A DNA stretch of 64,000 nucleotides from Eudromia elegans (Eukaryota; Chordata; Aves; Tinamiformes; Tinamidae), in assembly GCA_003342815.1 (NCBI GenBank), contig PTEX01000032.1:1619644-1683643 (forward strand), read 5' to 3'. Below the pieces are notes generated by a model. That model worked only from the letters and a program-made list of their open reading frames with translations, did not search any database and was not told where the DNA came from. Below are positions 35,633 to 47,300 of the stretch, piece by piece. The number at the start of each line of letters is the position of its first letter. Within the stretch, counting starts at the first letter, position 1. The translations under genes were made by a program, and so were the position numbers.

Positions 35633-35722
35633 CAGAAAGAAAGAAAGAAAGAAAGACAGAAAGACAGAAAGAAAGAAAGAAAGAAAGAAAGAAGGAAAGA
35701 AAGAAAGAAAGAAAAAAAAAAA
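35292..35722 (+). repeat. large (GAAA)n / (GACAGAAA)n microsatellite
   Basis: About 430 bp of pure purine except for C in GACA variants. The first part (about 35,298-35,379) is a clean 8-bp GACAGAAA repeat, then 12-bp GACAGAAAGAAA, then mostly GAAA. GACA variants recur at 35,551, 35,591 and 35,631, exactly 40 bp apart. One N is at 35,458. The open frames of about 240-260 codons through it on both strands are translations of the repeat and not genes. Length is probably polymorphic and may be mis-assembled. Confidence 0.97.
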
Positions 35723-37164
35723 GAGGAGTTTTCTACAACAGACCCCAGTTCAAACCAGTGTCTTCTCTGACCGCTGTATTTCAAACACCCATGAAACTGA
35801 AAATGCGATGAGGAGCATTGGTGTGCTCGGCTCCAGAGAGAAGTGAAAGCAGAGGTGGCCTCTGCCTGCCCCGCGCGGTTGCTCCCAGCATACAGGGCCC
35901 CACGCGGCAGCGGAGCCGCGGGCAGGACGGCCCAGTGCGTCCAGCCGCTCTGCCCAGCCTCAAACCCACCCAGACCCAACAAACAGAGGCAGCTCAAGGA
36001 AAGGCGGTGTGAAGGAAACTGCCCGAGGTAGAAGCAAGGACAAGGTACCCAGAAAGCAGCAGCTCAGGGCAGGCGGCGCAAACCGCAGCCCCTGTGCCAC
36101 GGAGCTCGGCACGGATACCTGGCTAAAGAAACTGGGTTGGACAACCCTGCAGAATCTCAGCAGCTCTGCCAGTCGACAGGGATTTGCTCACAGCCGGTGT
36201 TCCCCCTATCCCTGCTGGGCACGGAGCGCTTCGCTCTCGTTCCGTGCAAACCGGGTCACGCTCGGATCCTGGATGCCACAAACACAGCCTACGACTCGAG
36301 CCGTGTTTTCAGCATTATTGTCTGGACCCAAACACCAAAATGCTCACAACAATAGCACAGAGAGACACCAAGGCCTCAGAGACAAAAAGACAAACCGGCG
36401 ATGACAACAAATACTAATATGAAAAATTACTATCTAAAAAAATCAAATTGCAATCCAGTTATATATATATATATAAGCAAACAAAAAGAGAAACAAAACG
36501 CAGGCTGCTGCCCCATGCTCTTGTCGGCCAAACCCAGTCACGTAGCCAGAAATTAAAGAGCCTTATTCAATGCTGACATCAAACGTGCCACTGGCCCTCA
36601 ACACCCTTCGGGTGCTCACTCCCATCACAGCCCCTGCTTCTCCTCCTCCCCTTCCAGCTTGAGCAATATTTATTTAGCCAGCACTTTCTTCACTGCTGGC
36701 AGAAGCCTCCTATCAAATCCTGCAGGCCAGGGAAATGGATAGTTGTAAACAAATCAGGCCTCCCTCTGCCAGAATTAGAGCTGCCTAAACCCACTGCTGA
36801 TAGGTGCCCCATATAAACTTTACAACTTTACTCAGTATCTTTTCCACCTGTAGAAGCCTCTTTCATATATTAGATTTTTATTTGATGGCAGCCAAGGAAA
36901 CAAGCTCTGCAGAATTTCTGAAACATCCAGGGAGATAAAAATCAGACGGTGCTCGAGCTAGTTAATTAAAACATCTCTGAATCTTTCACCTGCCGTGTCA
37001 AGCTGTTTTGTTAAGTGAAGAATCGAGAGACTAACAGAGCAGGTGCTGCTGCAAGCGCAGAGCGCCACAGAACAGGCACTTTGCATGAGCCCATCAGAAG
37101 CCGCCAGACTACAGGATCTAATAGAGAGGGCAGCGTATGCTCATTGCTTCTCATTACCTGATTG
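35723..37164. other. unique non-coding DNA
   Basis: GC-rich from about 35,820 to 36,290, then AT-rich. It contains a TA microsatellite at 36,460-36,475, listed separately. The sequence 'gagcaatatttatttagcca' lies near 36,661. No exon is recognised. Confidence 0.55.
36460..36475. repeat. (TA)8 microsatellite
   Basis: Eight uninterrupted TA units. Confidence 0.9.
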
Positions 37165-37375
37165 TGAAATCTGTAGTTAAGGAGAAGTCTCATTGAAATC
37201 AATGGGGATTTTCCCAGACTCAGACCGCAGGATTGGGACCATGCTGTGCCATTATAGCAAATATTACAAAGAGCAGACTGCTTATATTATGGCTTTTAGT
37301 GGCAGCATCTGATCTGAAGCCCGCTGGATTTAATAGGATGTTTCCCATTGATTTCATTTGAGGACTGGATCAGGG
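37165..37375. repeat. inverted-repeat element, ancient amniote repeat-like
   Basis: CATTGAAATCAATGGG at 37,191-37,206 is answered by CCCATTGATTTCAT at 37,344-37,357 in inverted orientation. Thirteen bases match perfectly, with a 137-bp interior. Each arm is itself nearly palindromic. The text 'cgcaggattgggacc' and 'ggactggatcaggg' beside the arms matches the usual neighbours of this dispersed motif in sauropsid genomes. It may be a decayed MITE-like element, and no coding capacity is seen. Confidence 0.45.
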
Positions 37376-39099
37376 AAAGAGTCATCACATAGCCAGTCCA
37401 GGATGAAACAGCAGAAAGACACGTCCTAGAAGTTGTTTAGCAAGTTGTTTATAGACTTATCTTTCTCCAGGAAGAACAATAAGAAAAAATATTCATTCGA
37501 GGAACTATCAGATGATAGTGTGGAGCGGAAAAACTAACCTGTAAACCAGTTAGGATAGTGTGAACGGACTCGTGTCCCATTTCTGGGCATCATTTATTTG
37601 TTTTTACATGGAAAAGAATTGCACTAGAAAGAGCTAGACGCAAATATTTGTGCACAGGAGCAGTGCCATACAAGTCAGCAGCGCTCAATCCAGGCATGTA
37701 GGTGTACAAAATATGATGGTCAGTATTTACAACACTTGCTGCCCAAGACCTGCTCTCCAGGGATTTCGCTTGAAACTTGGCATCTCCGGACCCCCCCTTG
37801 AAATCGCTGCAGAAACACACAGGGCAAATATTTGCCCTAGCACTTTTCAGGACAGAAGCCGTAGTCTATATGATCCTCGGGGCAGAGGACATCAGTTATC
37901 TATATTTATGCAGTGCACATATAAGCAGTCTCCCAACCCACTTGTGATTACCAGTAACAGCAGAGAAATCAAGCAACATGTTCCTTATCTCAAGGCTAAT
38001 GAATAGATTATTTTAGTAGTCATATATTATACTCTTATCCAGATACAGCTGTTTCAATTTGCGTGTGTTTTGGGTTATTTTGTGTGTAATTTTGAAGTAT
38101 ATATCTATTCTCAACTATACTGTTTAATAGAGTTATATGTATCAAATATAGACACAGTTACAACTTACAAACCTCGCCCTGTATCATACAGATTTTGGGA
38201 TGTCTTGCTTAAAAGTAACATGAAAAGATGTTCAATTTCCTTCAAAACATATTCTTTGTTTGCAAATGCACTGTTGTTTTATCTGCATTCGCTTCCTAGG
38301 CTCCCTGGTATGCACTGCTGCCAGCTATCATCACTCTCAAACGGGCACACCAGTCAAGACACGGCTTTGCAGATGAACTCCTTCCTTTTTCAGAGGCAGT
38401 CTGTCCTCCCGACCTGTTTTGCCCAGTTCTTAGATGTTCTCTTAGAGATGAAAGAAGAGCCTTCCCCGAAAGTCATTTCCTTTCCTTTCCATCTCAGTTC
38501 CTTTCTGACTAATTGGTAGGAGAGGGCTCAGCTGTGGAAGGATATTGAACTGGAGTCAGTAACTTGAGAGTCTATTATTTTACTTCCCTGTGCCTCCATT
38601 TCCCCATTTACGCCATGGTAATACGACACAAACACCTTCCAGGCTTAGTTCATTAAGCTGTGTTAGGTATGTGGAAGTATTTTTGTGAAAGGTGCTAGAG
38701 GCACGAACTGTATTCTTGGTATCACTGTCATCTTAGGAGAGCTCTCTTCATGCAAGCTTTTCTTTCCTCTCCTGAAAAGACCACGAATAAATATAACTGT
38801 CCCCCGGACGCACTTTTTCCTCTGGGGACCAAACCTCTGCACGGTAATGCCTAAGCAGCAGCACCTCACACGAAAGGACCTAAGCTGTTAGATGGATGAG
38901 AAACAACAGTGGTTTCGAGGCTCGGTAGAGATGCAACCAGAACAAAGAGCCCCACCAGCAAGGATGACATGTGCATGCATAATATGCTCACACAGCGATT
39001 ACTTTGGAGAAAGGGCTGCCCATCTCCATCGGTAACAGCCACTGTGTGCGAACACAAAGCTCTGCCTTACCGGCGAAGAGCAATGGAGCAACCTCTTAA
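37376..39099. other. unique non-coding DNA
   Basis: AT-rich sequence. A 99-codon ATG frame at 38,220-38,519 lies in about 40-45% GC sequence and is discussed in the findings. A MIR remnant follows it. No other feature is supported. Confidence 0.5.
38548..38632 (+). mobile_element. MIR remnant
   Basis: 'actggagtcagtaacttgag' and then 'cttccctgtgcctccatttc' with 'cccatttacgccatggtaat' follow the MIR order 'ctggagtcagga...cctctgtgcctcagtttccccatctgtaaaatgg'. The central part is shortened. Confidence 0.6.
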
Positions 39100-39290
39100 A
39101 AAAATTACCACCGAAGAGGACAAAAAAAAGCATATGCTAAGGTATGATTGACAGCTGCCATAATGGACTGTCATGTCAAAAGAAATGCCTTGCTAATTCT
39201 CTTACATAATGAGCTAGATGCTAGGCACTCCTTGCGAGTTTGATTGTGCAGCCTTCCATCAATCTTACCGACATCTTGGCATCTAAAATA
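39100..39290. promoter_or_regulatory. candidate enhancer with MEIS/PBX-type motifs
   Basis: TGACAG at 39,149-39,154 and its inverted partner CTGTCA at 39,168-39,173 fit MEIS/PREP/TGIF half-sites. TGATTG at 39,241-39,246 and ATCAATC at 39,259-39,265 fit PBX-type cores. Between them lie 'ctcttacataatgagctaga' and 'gctaattctc'. The cluster sits in unique sequence. MEIS and PBX proteins bind cooperatively at such motifs in developmental enhancers. Activity here is inferred. Confidence 0.35.
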
Positions 39291-39489
39291 CAGCAAAACC
39301 ACTTAACAAGGGCTCTTTAAACAGGCAAGAGGAGGGATGTCTCTGTGTATTAAATGTGATGTGAAGGTTGCTATGGCAAATGCGAGCACACGAACGTAGC
39401 AGTGCAGAACTGCACGCTGGTGGCTGGACTCGAGGCTGGTCGTGTCTCCGGGTCCCCAGCACAAACTGAGAGCAGCAAATCTGCTGTTC

Positions 39490-40090
39490 TTGCCACTCTT
39501 GGTGGGTGGGGAGGGAAACGTGCCTTTGCCTAATTCTCACTTTTTTCTGCATGCAGATGCCTGGGGTCTTGCTGAGGAATCTCCGAAGTGTATTGTGGAA
39601 TGCTTTCTCTGAAAGTTGCCAAGATGGGTCTCCATCCCCGGGCGCCTTCAATAACCAAGACTGGAAACATATAGACATTGCTTTCCGCCCGCTCTTCGCC
39701 TGGTTGTCACAGTTATATAATGCTGCCAGTTGTAATCACAGCTCAATAGCGTTGTTAGGCAACTTGGTAAGCTTTATTTATTGAATTGAAAATTGCCATA
39801 GAGGTGTTGATTATCTGCCCCAGAGTCATGATGATTATAGCTTTAACTATTGGCACTTCCTTTATTACCAGTGCTCTGACTTCCCATTTTGCTTGCTAAA
39901 TTTATAATCCACAGAGCCCCTTCAGCTGTGAACTGCTCCCTCCCAAGCAATTGCAGATTAATTGCCGCTCCACCCTTGGGCCCTGTAGTGGAGGGGGATT
40001 GAACTGCACATCAGAGAGGGAAACTTAGCGTATAAACATTTACCAGGATTTACTGTTCTCTGGGTTATTTCATGTTTTCCTTTTAGAATA
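39490..40090. promoter_or_regulatory. candidate conserved non-coding element containing an exon-like ORF
   Basis: Unique block with 'gtgttgattatctgcc', 'catgatgattatagctttaa' and 'gcagattaattgccgctcca'. Its 5' part holds a splice-bounded 210-bp open segment (39,557-39,766). Homeodomain-type cores continue well past the donor site, which suggests the constraint, if any, is regulatory rather than protein-coding. Confidence 0.3.
39557..39766 (+). other. exon-like 70-codon open segment (unproven)
   Basis: A good acceptor ('tctcacttttttctgcatgcag') ends at 39,556. ATG follows directly, 70 codons stay open, and a good donor TTG|GTAAGC starts at 39,767. The length is exactly 210 bp, phase 0 to phase 0. 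The reading begins MPGVLLRNLR, carries DWKHIDIAFRPLFAWL in the middle and ends with SIALLGNL. I recognise no family. It may be chance in an enhancer, or an unannotated cassette or first coding exon. Alignment with other birds would show whether codons are preserved. Confidence 0.2.
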
Positions 40091-41352
40091 AGTTCCACCG
40101 GAAACCTAGTGGTTCCCCAGCTCCACAGTGACATTTCCTAGATCTATTTTGTTCCTGTTTTGTTGTTCCCACTCACTTACGTTCACAAGGCACTGAAAAG
40201 ACTAAAGCACTCAAAGCTCATTGACTACAATCTCCCGTGGCCCAGCTGCTCAGTAGCACACAGAAACCACGATCACTATGCCCACTATTTCATCCAGTGA
40301 CTTTGCAGCTCTCCTTCAGGGCTGTTACTGCTTCTGCTCATTCCACTTCCCCAGTTCTTCCCATTTCTTCTGACTCACAAATATGATTTTTCAACATCAT
40401 TACAGTCCATTCTTCCTACATCTCCCTTCTCCTTTTGGTTAGGATTTTGCAACATTCCCACCTACGCAGGCATGCTTCACATACGCAATTCCATTGCCCT
40501 CACTTTGCCAAGTAATTTGAACTCCCTGGCTGAGAAGTCCTGCTCTGACTGAGTACAAATGCTGCACAGTCCTGACTGTTCAGCAGGAGCCTCCCATTCG
40601 GAATCATCATATTCATTTTCAGTCTCCCAAGCACTTCCCTCTCTCCAGTACTGGATTATGATTTCAAGAACTCTTGTGTGATTGTAAACCTGCACTAGTG
40701 CCTTCTCTAGTCTCCGGAGCACCAAGCTGTTTGTTTAAACACATTTAATAGGACACTTAACTTCCTGTTACCTGGAAACATCTTTCAAAGATGCCCTAGT
40801 GACTCTAGAAGTTAAACACTTTCTAGGTATGCCAGCTATTTAGTAATAAGAACACCAGACCTGCCAAGTTCCACAGTAGTCACAATCAAATTCCAGCCCA
40901 TAGAGAGACATTCTTACACCTGGAACATCATTCCCCATCTCAAACAGCATTTTTCAGCACTGTATTTGTTACACAAAGGTTCCTCACTCACCCTATGCTC
41001 TTCATCTTTCCTCTTTGCTGTTTCAGGCTTCTCCAGGACTCTGGATCGCTTCCAGCACCAGGCTCACTTAACCAACCTTTCTCTCACCACTGCTCCTCTG
41101 CAGCCTATTCCCAAACAGCAGCATCCAGCAAACCTCAGAGCTTTGCCTCTCTGGAGAACCTATCCCTGCTCCAAATTTGCCCCAGCTGCTGCTAAAGTAA
41201 TCCCCAGAATATTCCATTAGTGGAATTACACTAGGGTATTTGCTTGAGTCAGTTTAAAAGTTTGTGACTCTGCCTTGTGAGCTTAGGTGGCAGTGGTGAA
41301 TATAGCAAGTATTTCTGACAGTATGACCAGAAGTAGTGAAGCTGTCAAGTCC
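40091..41352. other. unique non-coding DNA
   Basis: Mixed sequence without recognised repeats. The frames at 40,477-40,725 (minus) and 40,966-41,220 (plus) are below 90 codons and unrecognised. Confidence 0.55.
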
Positions 41353-41373
41353 TTTTTTTTTTTAAAAAAAAAA
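41353..41373. repeat. T11-A10 palindromic tract
   Basis: Eleven T followed immediately by ten A, forming a perfect AT palindrome. It is followed by a 'caaaaacag' A-rich end. Confidence 0.9.
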
Positions 41374-41664
41374 CAAAAACAGAAAGCTTTTCCTACTCAC
41401 CATCGCTTCCATGACAATATTCCCACAATAAACTAACTTCAGCCTTTCTGCATGGATTTTCAAATCTGCAAGTCTGCTCTGTCCACGTGCTTGTTCAATT
41501 CATGTACAAACACTTAACTCTATCAGCAAATTTTTGTCCTCTTTAGTAACAAATTAATCCTCTGGGATCCTGAATCCTGCTCCAGAAATCTTGCCAATCC
41601 TGCTAATATCAGCTCAATATGGGTGAGATATTTGCACAGGCCCTGGGAGTGGAGGCTGTTGGGT

Positions 41665-41850
41665 GTCTAGGACTCTGATCGGCTCCTGACTCTACCACGG
41701 GGTTTCTCTGCAATCCCAGACACCTTGCTTTATTCCTGTATGATTCAGCTTCCTAGCTATAAAATAAGGAGAAGAATAATTATCCATTTGGAATGATTAA
41801 TGTGCATACTCATGGGTCTGGAAGGGGAAAGAGCTACAGATAGGTACGTA
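41665..41850 (+). mobile_element. MIR element, relatively complete
   Basis: Pieces in order are 'ggctcctgactctaccacgg', 'atgattcagcttcctagcta', 'taaaataaggagaagaataa' and a 3' part ending 'aggtacgtaagtagaaag'. This follows a MIR from its tRNA-distal core to its 3' end. It is among the longest MIR copies in the window. Confidence 0.6.
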
Positions 41851-43907
41851 AGTAGAAAGATGAAGAGGTCTTTTGCTCTGATGGGTCTGCGTAGGGATTT
41901 TTTTCTCAGCTTCCCTTCTTAAGAGAACTTAAAAGTGAGAGAAAGATCATGCTCTGTCAGAAGGCCAGATTGTCAGAGAGAGAGCAATTCCTCGTTTTTT
42001 GCTAAATCTCTCGTTTCAGTTGTTGTTTAAGGAATTTTTTTAATTGTATATTTATTCTACTTAGAGCTTTGTTATCTTGAATCCAAAACCACGTCACTCT
42101 TCACTATTCATCTGTCTTTGTATTTAAGAACTCCAGACTTCGGCAGTTAATGACTTGCAAAATAATGTTCAATATATTTGCACATGTAAATTTGCTCTGT
42201 AGGGCTAAATTGTTTCCATGACGGGAAATCTCTTAACAGAAAGAAAATTTTATTGTAATCTTTCCTTGCATTAGTACCTAAAACCACCTCTCTATCTTCG
42301 TGCAGTCTTGTGGTTTCTTTTACTACACTAGAGATCAATGGGAGCAGGTCATTTATTCTTTTTCATTATCTTTTTTTGTTTTAGTTTTCTTTTTCTCAGA
42401 AAGAGAAAAAATCCCATCACAGGATAGGAAGAGAAGCTGGTGACAATCATCTGATCAGCCAACATCCCCTACATCAGATGGTCTCCATCTGGGAACATCT
42501 GCCTTAAAAGATACCACCTGTTAATAGAAAAAATACCATCAATAAACTACTTATATGTTAAACATTCAATGGAGTGTTTAAAAGTTCGTAACAACCAGCT
42601 CTTGCAAAGTAGCTACTTTATAGGTTTAAGCTGAGTGTAACATTCAAAAGCCACAGCTAGTATATCTACTTCTGTGCTTGGTAAGATAGTATATAGAGAC
42701 ATGAGCACATTATAAGATTTGATATTTTTAATCAAATCCCATTTTAAGGTGGATGTGTTTTACTCTGTTAAAGGTCATTTTAGTTACCGTAGCATTAAGG
42801 GTTTTCAATAAAACATTTTAAATGCCAGTTATATAACTGCTTTTAAAACATTTAACAGCCACATTGGTTACATGACCTGAGACAAAGGATATTTTCTCAG
42901 CACTTTGATATATTGTGCCTAGATTATCCTTTTGGGAATGCTCAGTTCCATAATGGCCTCAGGTCATCCTATTATATGTGGTGCAGGATTTTTTTTCACC
43001 AAAACAATAATTGCTAATGAAGTCTATGGTGACGGAAGTTCAGTGACATGGAGAAGGACAGAGGTTGTAGTCAGTAACAGCAGCAGGGACAGGCGAGTGC
43101 AAGAAGTTTGTCCAGCACCACTCAAGGACAAAAAGGTGTAGCAATAAGGAATGAACATACACTGCTCTGGGTCTTACTGCAGCTCTGTAATTTAAAGTAA
43201 AATAACTCAGGTAAGGAGAAGTTCTTCACTCCCTTGAATGTCCGAGAATATTACACCACTAAAATATGATCTATAATAGGATATAACATCATTTGTAATT
43301 TCAGGCCTTCATACCCAGATGCATCTGGACTCTAACTGAGCATGTACAAAGTTGTACCACTCCATATCCCCTTCTTTAATCCTGGGCAAGGGGGTACTTT
43401 GAAAGCAGTACAAGAGTACCAGGCCAGATCCCATTTTTCAGGAGCAGATTAGGCTATTTCCAATTAGGCACCTCTGCAAGATACCAGTGGGGCACCACTT
43501 TGGGCTGCAGTCTCTCTCCTGCCAGCACTCGCAAATTCTGGATCTCATTCCAAGACCCCTCAACTTTTTTGACTCTGAAGTGAGACTCCACATGGCGGAT
43601 TCTCCATGTGCCAGTCAGTGCGATAGACTCCGCTCTGTTTCTCTCAGCTTGTCTCACTTTTCTATTTATGTTTGCCTTCTTATGGTTAAAACCAGCTACT
43701 GATGTGTGATCTTGGCCTGTGGAGCATGCTTGGGTTCATCGGTGGTACTAACCAAGCTTGCAGTTCTGTCTCCTCAACCCAAACCAAGTGGCTTTCATAG
43801 GGCAAACTACTGCCAAAGGCAAAAAATATATTTAAAAAGCAAGCTTTTAAAAGCCTGTTATTGTTTTTACAAAAAGGAACCCTTTGTACAAAACCTGAAA
43901 TGTCTTT
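41851..43907. other. unique AT-rich non-coding DNA
   Basis: A homeodomain-core-rich stretch at 42,700-42,930 ('tttttaatcaaatcccattt') is a weak regulatory candidate. No exon or RNA gene is recognised. Confidence 0.5.
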
Positions 43908-43975
43908 TCTCCTTGTGTGAGCAGGGGGTTGGACTAGATGATCTTGTGAGGACTTGTCCAACCTGAATTACGCTA
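43908..43975 (+). mobile_element. CR1 3'-end fragment
   Basis: 'tgagcagggggttggactag', then 'atgatcttgtgagg' and 'acttgtccaacctgaatta' match the conserved CR1 3' end just before its octamer tail. It is 5'-truncated to about 65 bp, with no coding capacity. Confidence 0.8.
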
Positions 43976-44278
43976 AGAAAATTCGTGTATTTCTTCAAAG
44001 GCAATATAAGCAATAGATAAAATCAAAACTCCTTTTTTCACAGCCCCTGGGAGTCATGTTTTTCCCAGCGATTTCAGGTTGTAATGGAATTAAAAAGTTG
44101 CTGTGTTTCAGAATATCTTCCACAGCCAATTTTATCACGAGCCAATGAAATAAATGTTTCCAAAGTGAACAGCTGGCATCTCTTTTCATAAAAGATTCCC
44201 TTTTAGAACAGTATTTCCAAACAATATTACAGTGGCTCCATTCACATAGCTATAGTTAAGACTGTGTCAATACTTCTC

Positions 44279-44308
44279 TTATAAACCTTGTTTTTCAAGG
44301 GTTTATAA
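44279..44308. repeat. inverted repeat (hairpin)
   Basis: TTATAAACCTTG at 44,279-44,290 pairs with CAAGGGTTTATAA at 44,296-44,308 with one bulged base and a 5-base T loop. It may be a remnant terminal or internal inverted repeat of an old non-autonomous transposon. It is too AT-rich with too little GC after the stem to call a factor-independent terminator, which is in any case not expected in a vertebrate. Confidence 0.6.
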
Positions 44309-47300
44309 CTTTACAACTGGGCCATAATTAGCTGGGATTTGAGTTACAGCATAAGAGTTCAGTCTGTGAGCACATTTTTGCTAATATTAATAAAATCAGT
44401 TTTAAATCATAGAAAAGTAAACAGTACTTTACATGCATAAAAAGGATTCTTCAACTTTAAAGAGCTTTGATTTAAAAAATGAAATTTGGCAAGTGATTAG
44501 AGCATAATATGATCTTGATGTTTTTTGTCCTTTTAGAAGAAGTAGACAAAAAAAATCACTTTGGAAGCTCAGCCTGACAAACATAAGGAAATTCAAATTT
44601 AAAGTTGACAGTTTCTCCTTAATTTATGTTGTTTTCCAGAAAAGGCACAATAGTCTCATTAAAATGCACAGAATCAACCAAGGCTCACATTCTGTGGCTT
44701 TTCTCAGTTCTCACTTTAGTCTTGCTGCCACATAAGCATAGTTTCTAATATTTGGTATCTTTTTGTTGGAGTATTTTTTGACAGTAACAATTTGCATCCT
44801 GCCTGCGGTTTTACGGTCACTTCAGTCTTAGTTAGCTCAGCTTTCTGCATTCCTCACTCCCAATGCCATCCTTAATTACAAGGCAAACGGAACATCTCCT
44901 GTTTCCCATTCCAGTCACAGTAAACCCTAGCCCACGGTGAGCCCAGCTCTCAGCTTTAGCACGAGCTCTTGGGCCTGCCCATGCAGCTCTCCTGGATTTC
45001 CTTCTTCAGGATTTCATGTGAAGGAGAACCACATTTCGTTCACTGGCTGTACATCTTAATCGCAAAGTCTACTGATATCCCAAAGGAGCTTTCTAAATAT
45101 TCTAATGAATTCCCATGAAATGAGGCCAAGTAATTGCTGTCCTTACACAGAAACTAATTTGTTCATAAAAACTTGCCCTTTATATCATAAATTAAAGTCT
45201 TCTGAAAAAAACACATACAAGTAACATGAGAAAATGGAAAAGATATGCAAAGTCGGTCACACAAAATATGTTTTTCTAGGTATAAATTGTAATAAAAGGA
45301 AAAAATATGCCAACACAGAGCCCACAGTGAAACAAACTCGTGGATGGTCGTGTTCCACCAGTCATATTCCTTCCTCTTACCCCTCCTCAGCCTTCCTCCT
45401 CCCTGGTTTTGCTTTGGACTTCAGCCTCCTCCTCTCTCCTGTTGCACTTTCCATGTCAGTCCCATGTGCACCCTGCAGCCTCCCTCTCCCTCTCCCGCAC
45501 TAGAGTGTGCAGGGCACCCTGGAGCTCTCCCTGCCATCCTCGCCCGTGGGTCAGCATGGATCCTGCAGGCTGAGACAACTGCATCCCACCCAGGCCGGGG
45601 TAACTACCCATATTACACAATCAGAGCCTTCCTGAATGCTCTGGCCATCACCCTGTGCACAAACATGAAATTAAAACTGTTTCTTCAGATTGCAAGGGGA
45701 TCAATAACCTGCCGGAGACAGATGGGGTTTTCTTTCTCTACCCTGTCAAAACGAGCCAGCGTCTGGAGTTCTGTCTCCAGTCACTCTGCTCAGAACAACC
45801 CCAGGAGAAATGGGCAGGGTGGGCACCTGCTCTCCTCCTTGCCCAAGCCTGTCTCTTACTACTTGGTGTTTGATATACAGGGAATTCAACACTGCTATTG
45901 CAAGCTGCTTTTCAAACTATACAGCCAAGCTCAAGCAAGAAGGGCATGCTTATTCCTTCTTGAAGCTTTTTTCATTTTTACTTGTAGCTGAATCCTCTAG
46001 GTCAATTGTATCTGCAGGGGTGGGAGAAGAATTTAATTGCTTTTACTTCCTACCTTCATCTCAGGGTGACCAGTCCATTAATAATGCACAGGAAGCAGCG
46101 AAGAAATGCATGGTAGATTAGGGATTAATTGATATTTGGAAAGATTTCAATCCACATTTGAAGGAAAAGGTTACACACTGTAGTGCAGTTTTAGCTACTA
46201 TTTGCATTTTATTATTTTATACTTTCTTACAGGCCTGCCTTTTCTCTTTTCAGATACATTTCCCACCCCTTTTTTGGCCAAACACTCTTTTACAAAAACA
46301 TCCATATTTGTTTCTTGCTAGAGATGTTTGTTACCTTTCTGATACATGCCACCGCTACATCAAATACATACATACATTTTCCTATGTTTCCCACTAAATG
46401 CTTTTCTCTACATTAACACCACCCACAGTTTCTTTATGAGCAATTTCACTTTTCAAAACATTATTGATTTCTGTGCTTGGAAGTTCCAAGATTAATAGCT
46501 TTACAGACAAAAAATCCTTCAATCCTTTCACCAAACAGGTGCTACAAGTTCACTTCAGGGCTTGCTTATGTGCTTTAACACATCACTTTTATTAAGAAAC
46601 TTGAGCGAGATACTCTTCAAATCAGCAAGGCACTAAAACAGAGGAAACACACGGGTAATTGCAAAGATGTCAGGGCGGGAAGGTCTGATCTAGTTGGTCT
46701 GAAAAAGATTAGCCTGAAATCTTGACTTGACAGTGACTTCAGTAACTTCTTTAGCAGTTTTAAAGGGTGTCGTAATATAAACTCATAAAAACTGAGTCTT
46801 CTCCTATGATAACATGAATCTGGCTGTAATAAACAAGAGATTATGCAAGAGGAGTAGATCCAATATAGGAACAACATTACCTTTTTTTTTTAGAACTTGA
46901 GAAATTCACTATCTTCTTTTTTTCTGATGCCAATCATACTAAAATAGACTAAACTTAGGAATATAGCATAAAAGCCCAGCTACAAGCACTTGGCTAATGT
47001 TAGGTGAACTGGATAAAGACTTTTTGAGGACCTCTGGTCTTATGGCAGCATTTATATTGGTATTTGAACTGAAGAGTAATGGAGTCTTCCAGGCAGCTAA
47101 AGCTGGACCATTTGGAAGAGTTTCAGGGCTGCTAAGGGTTCACCACAGAGTGACGCTGACTATTGCAAAACTTCAGTGGCCACCTCGATTTAGTATTAAA
47201 ATGTCAAAGAGGAGTCAGACCTGCATTTCACATGTGGCAACATGAAGTATCTGAAGCAGAGATCAGAGAAGAATTTCCCAGGTTCTTTTATAAAACCTCG

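Noticed and set aside
35080..35997. 243- and 263-codon frames on both strands
   Set aside because: They are translations of the GAAA/GACAGAAA microsatellite (KKERKKER-type and FLSFFLSF-type).
45344..45991. 215-codon plus-strand frame
   Set aside because: Unusually long for its composition, but the first third is a C/T-rich patch that lacks stops and the rest has no domain or splice signals. A PhyloCSF test could revive it.
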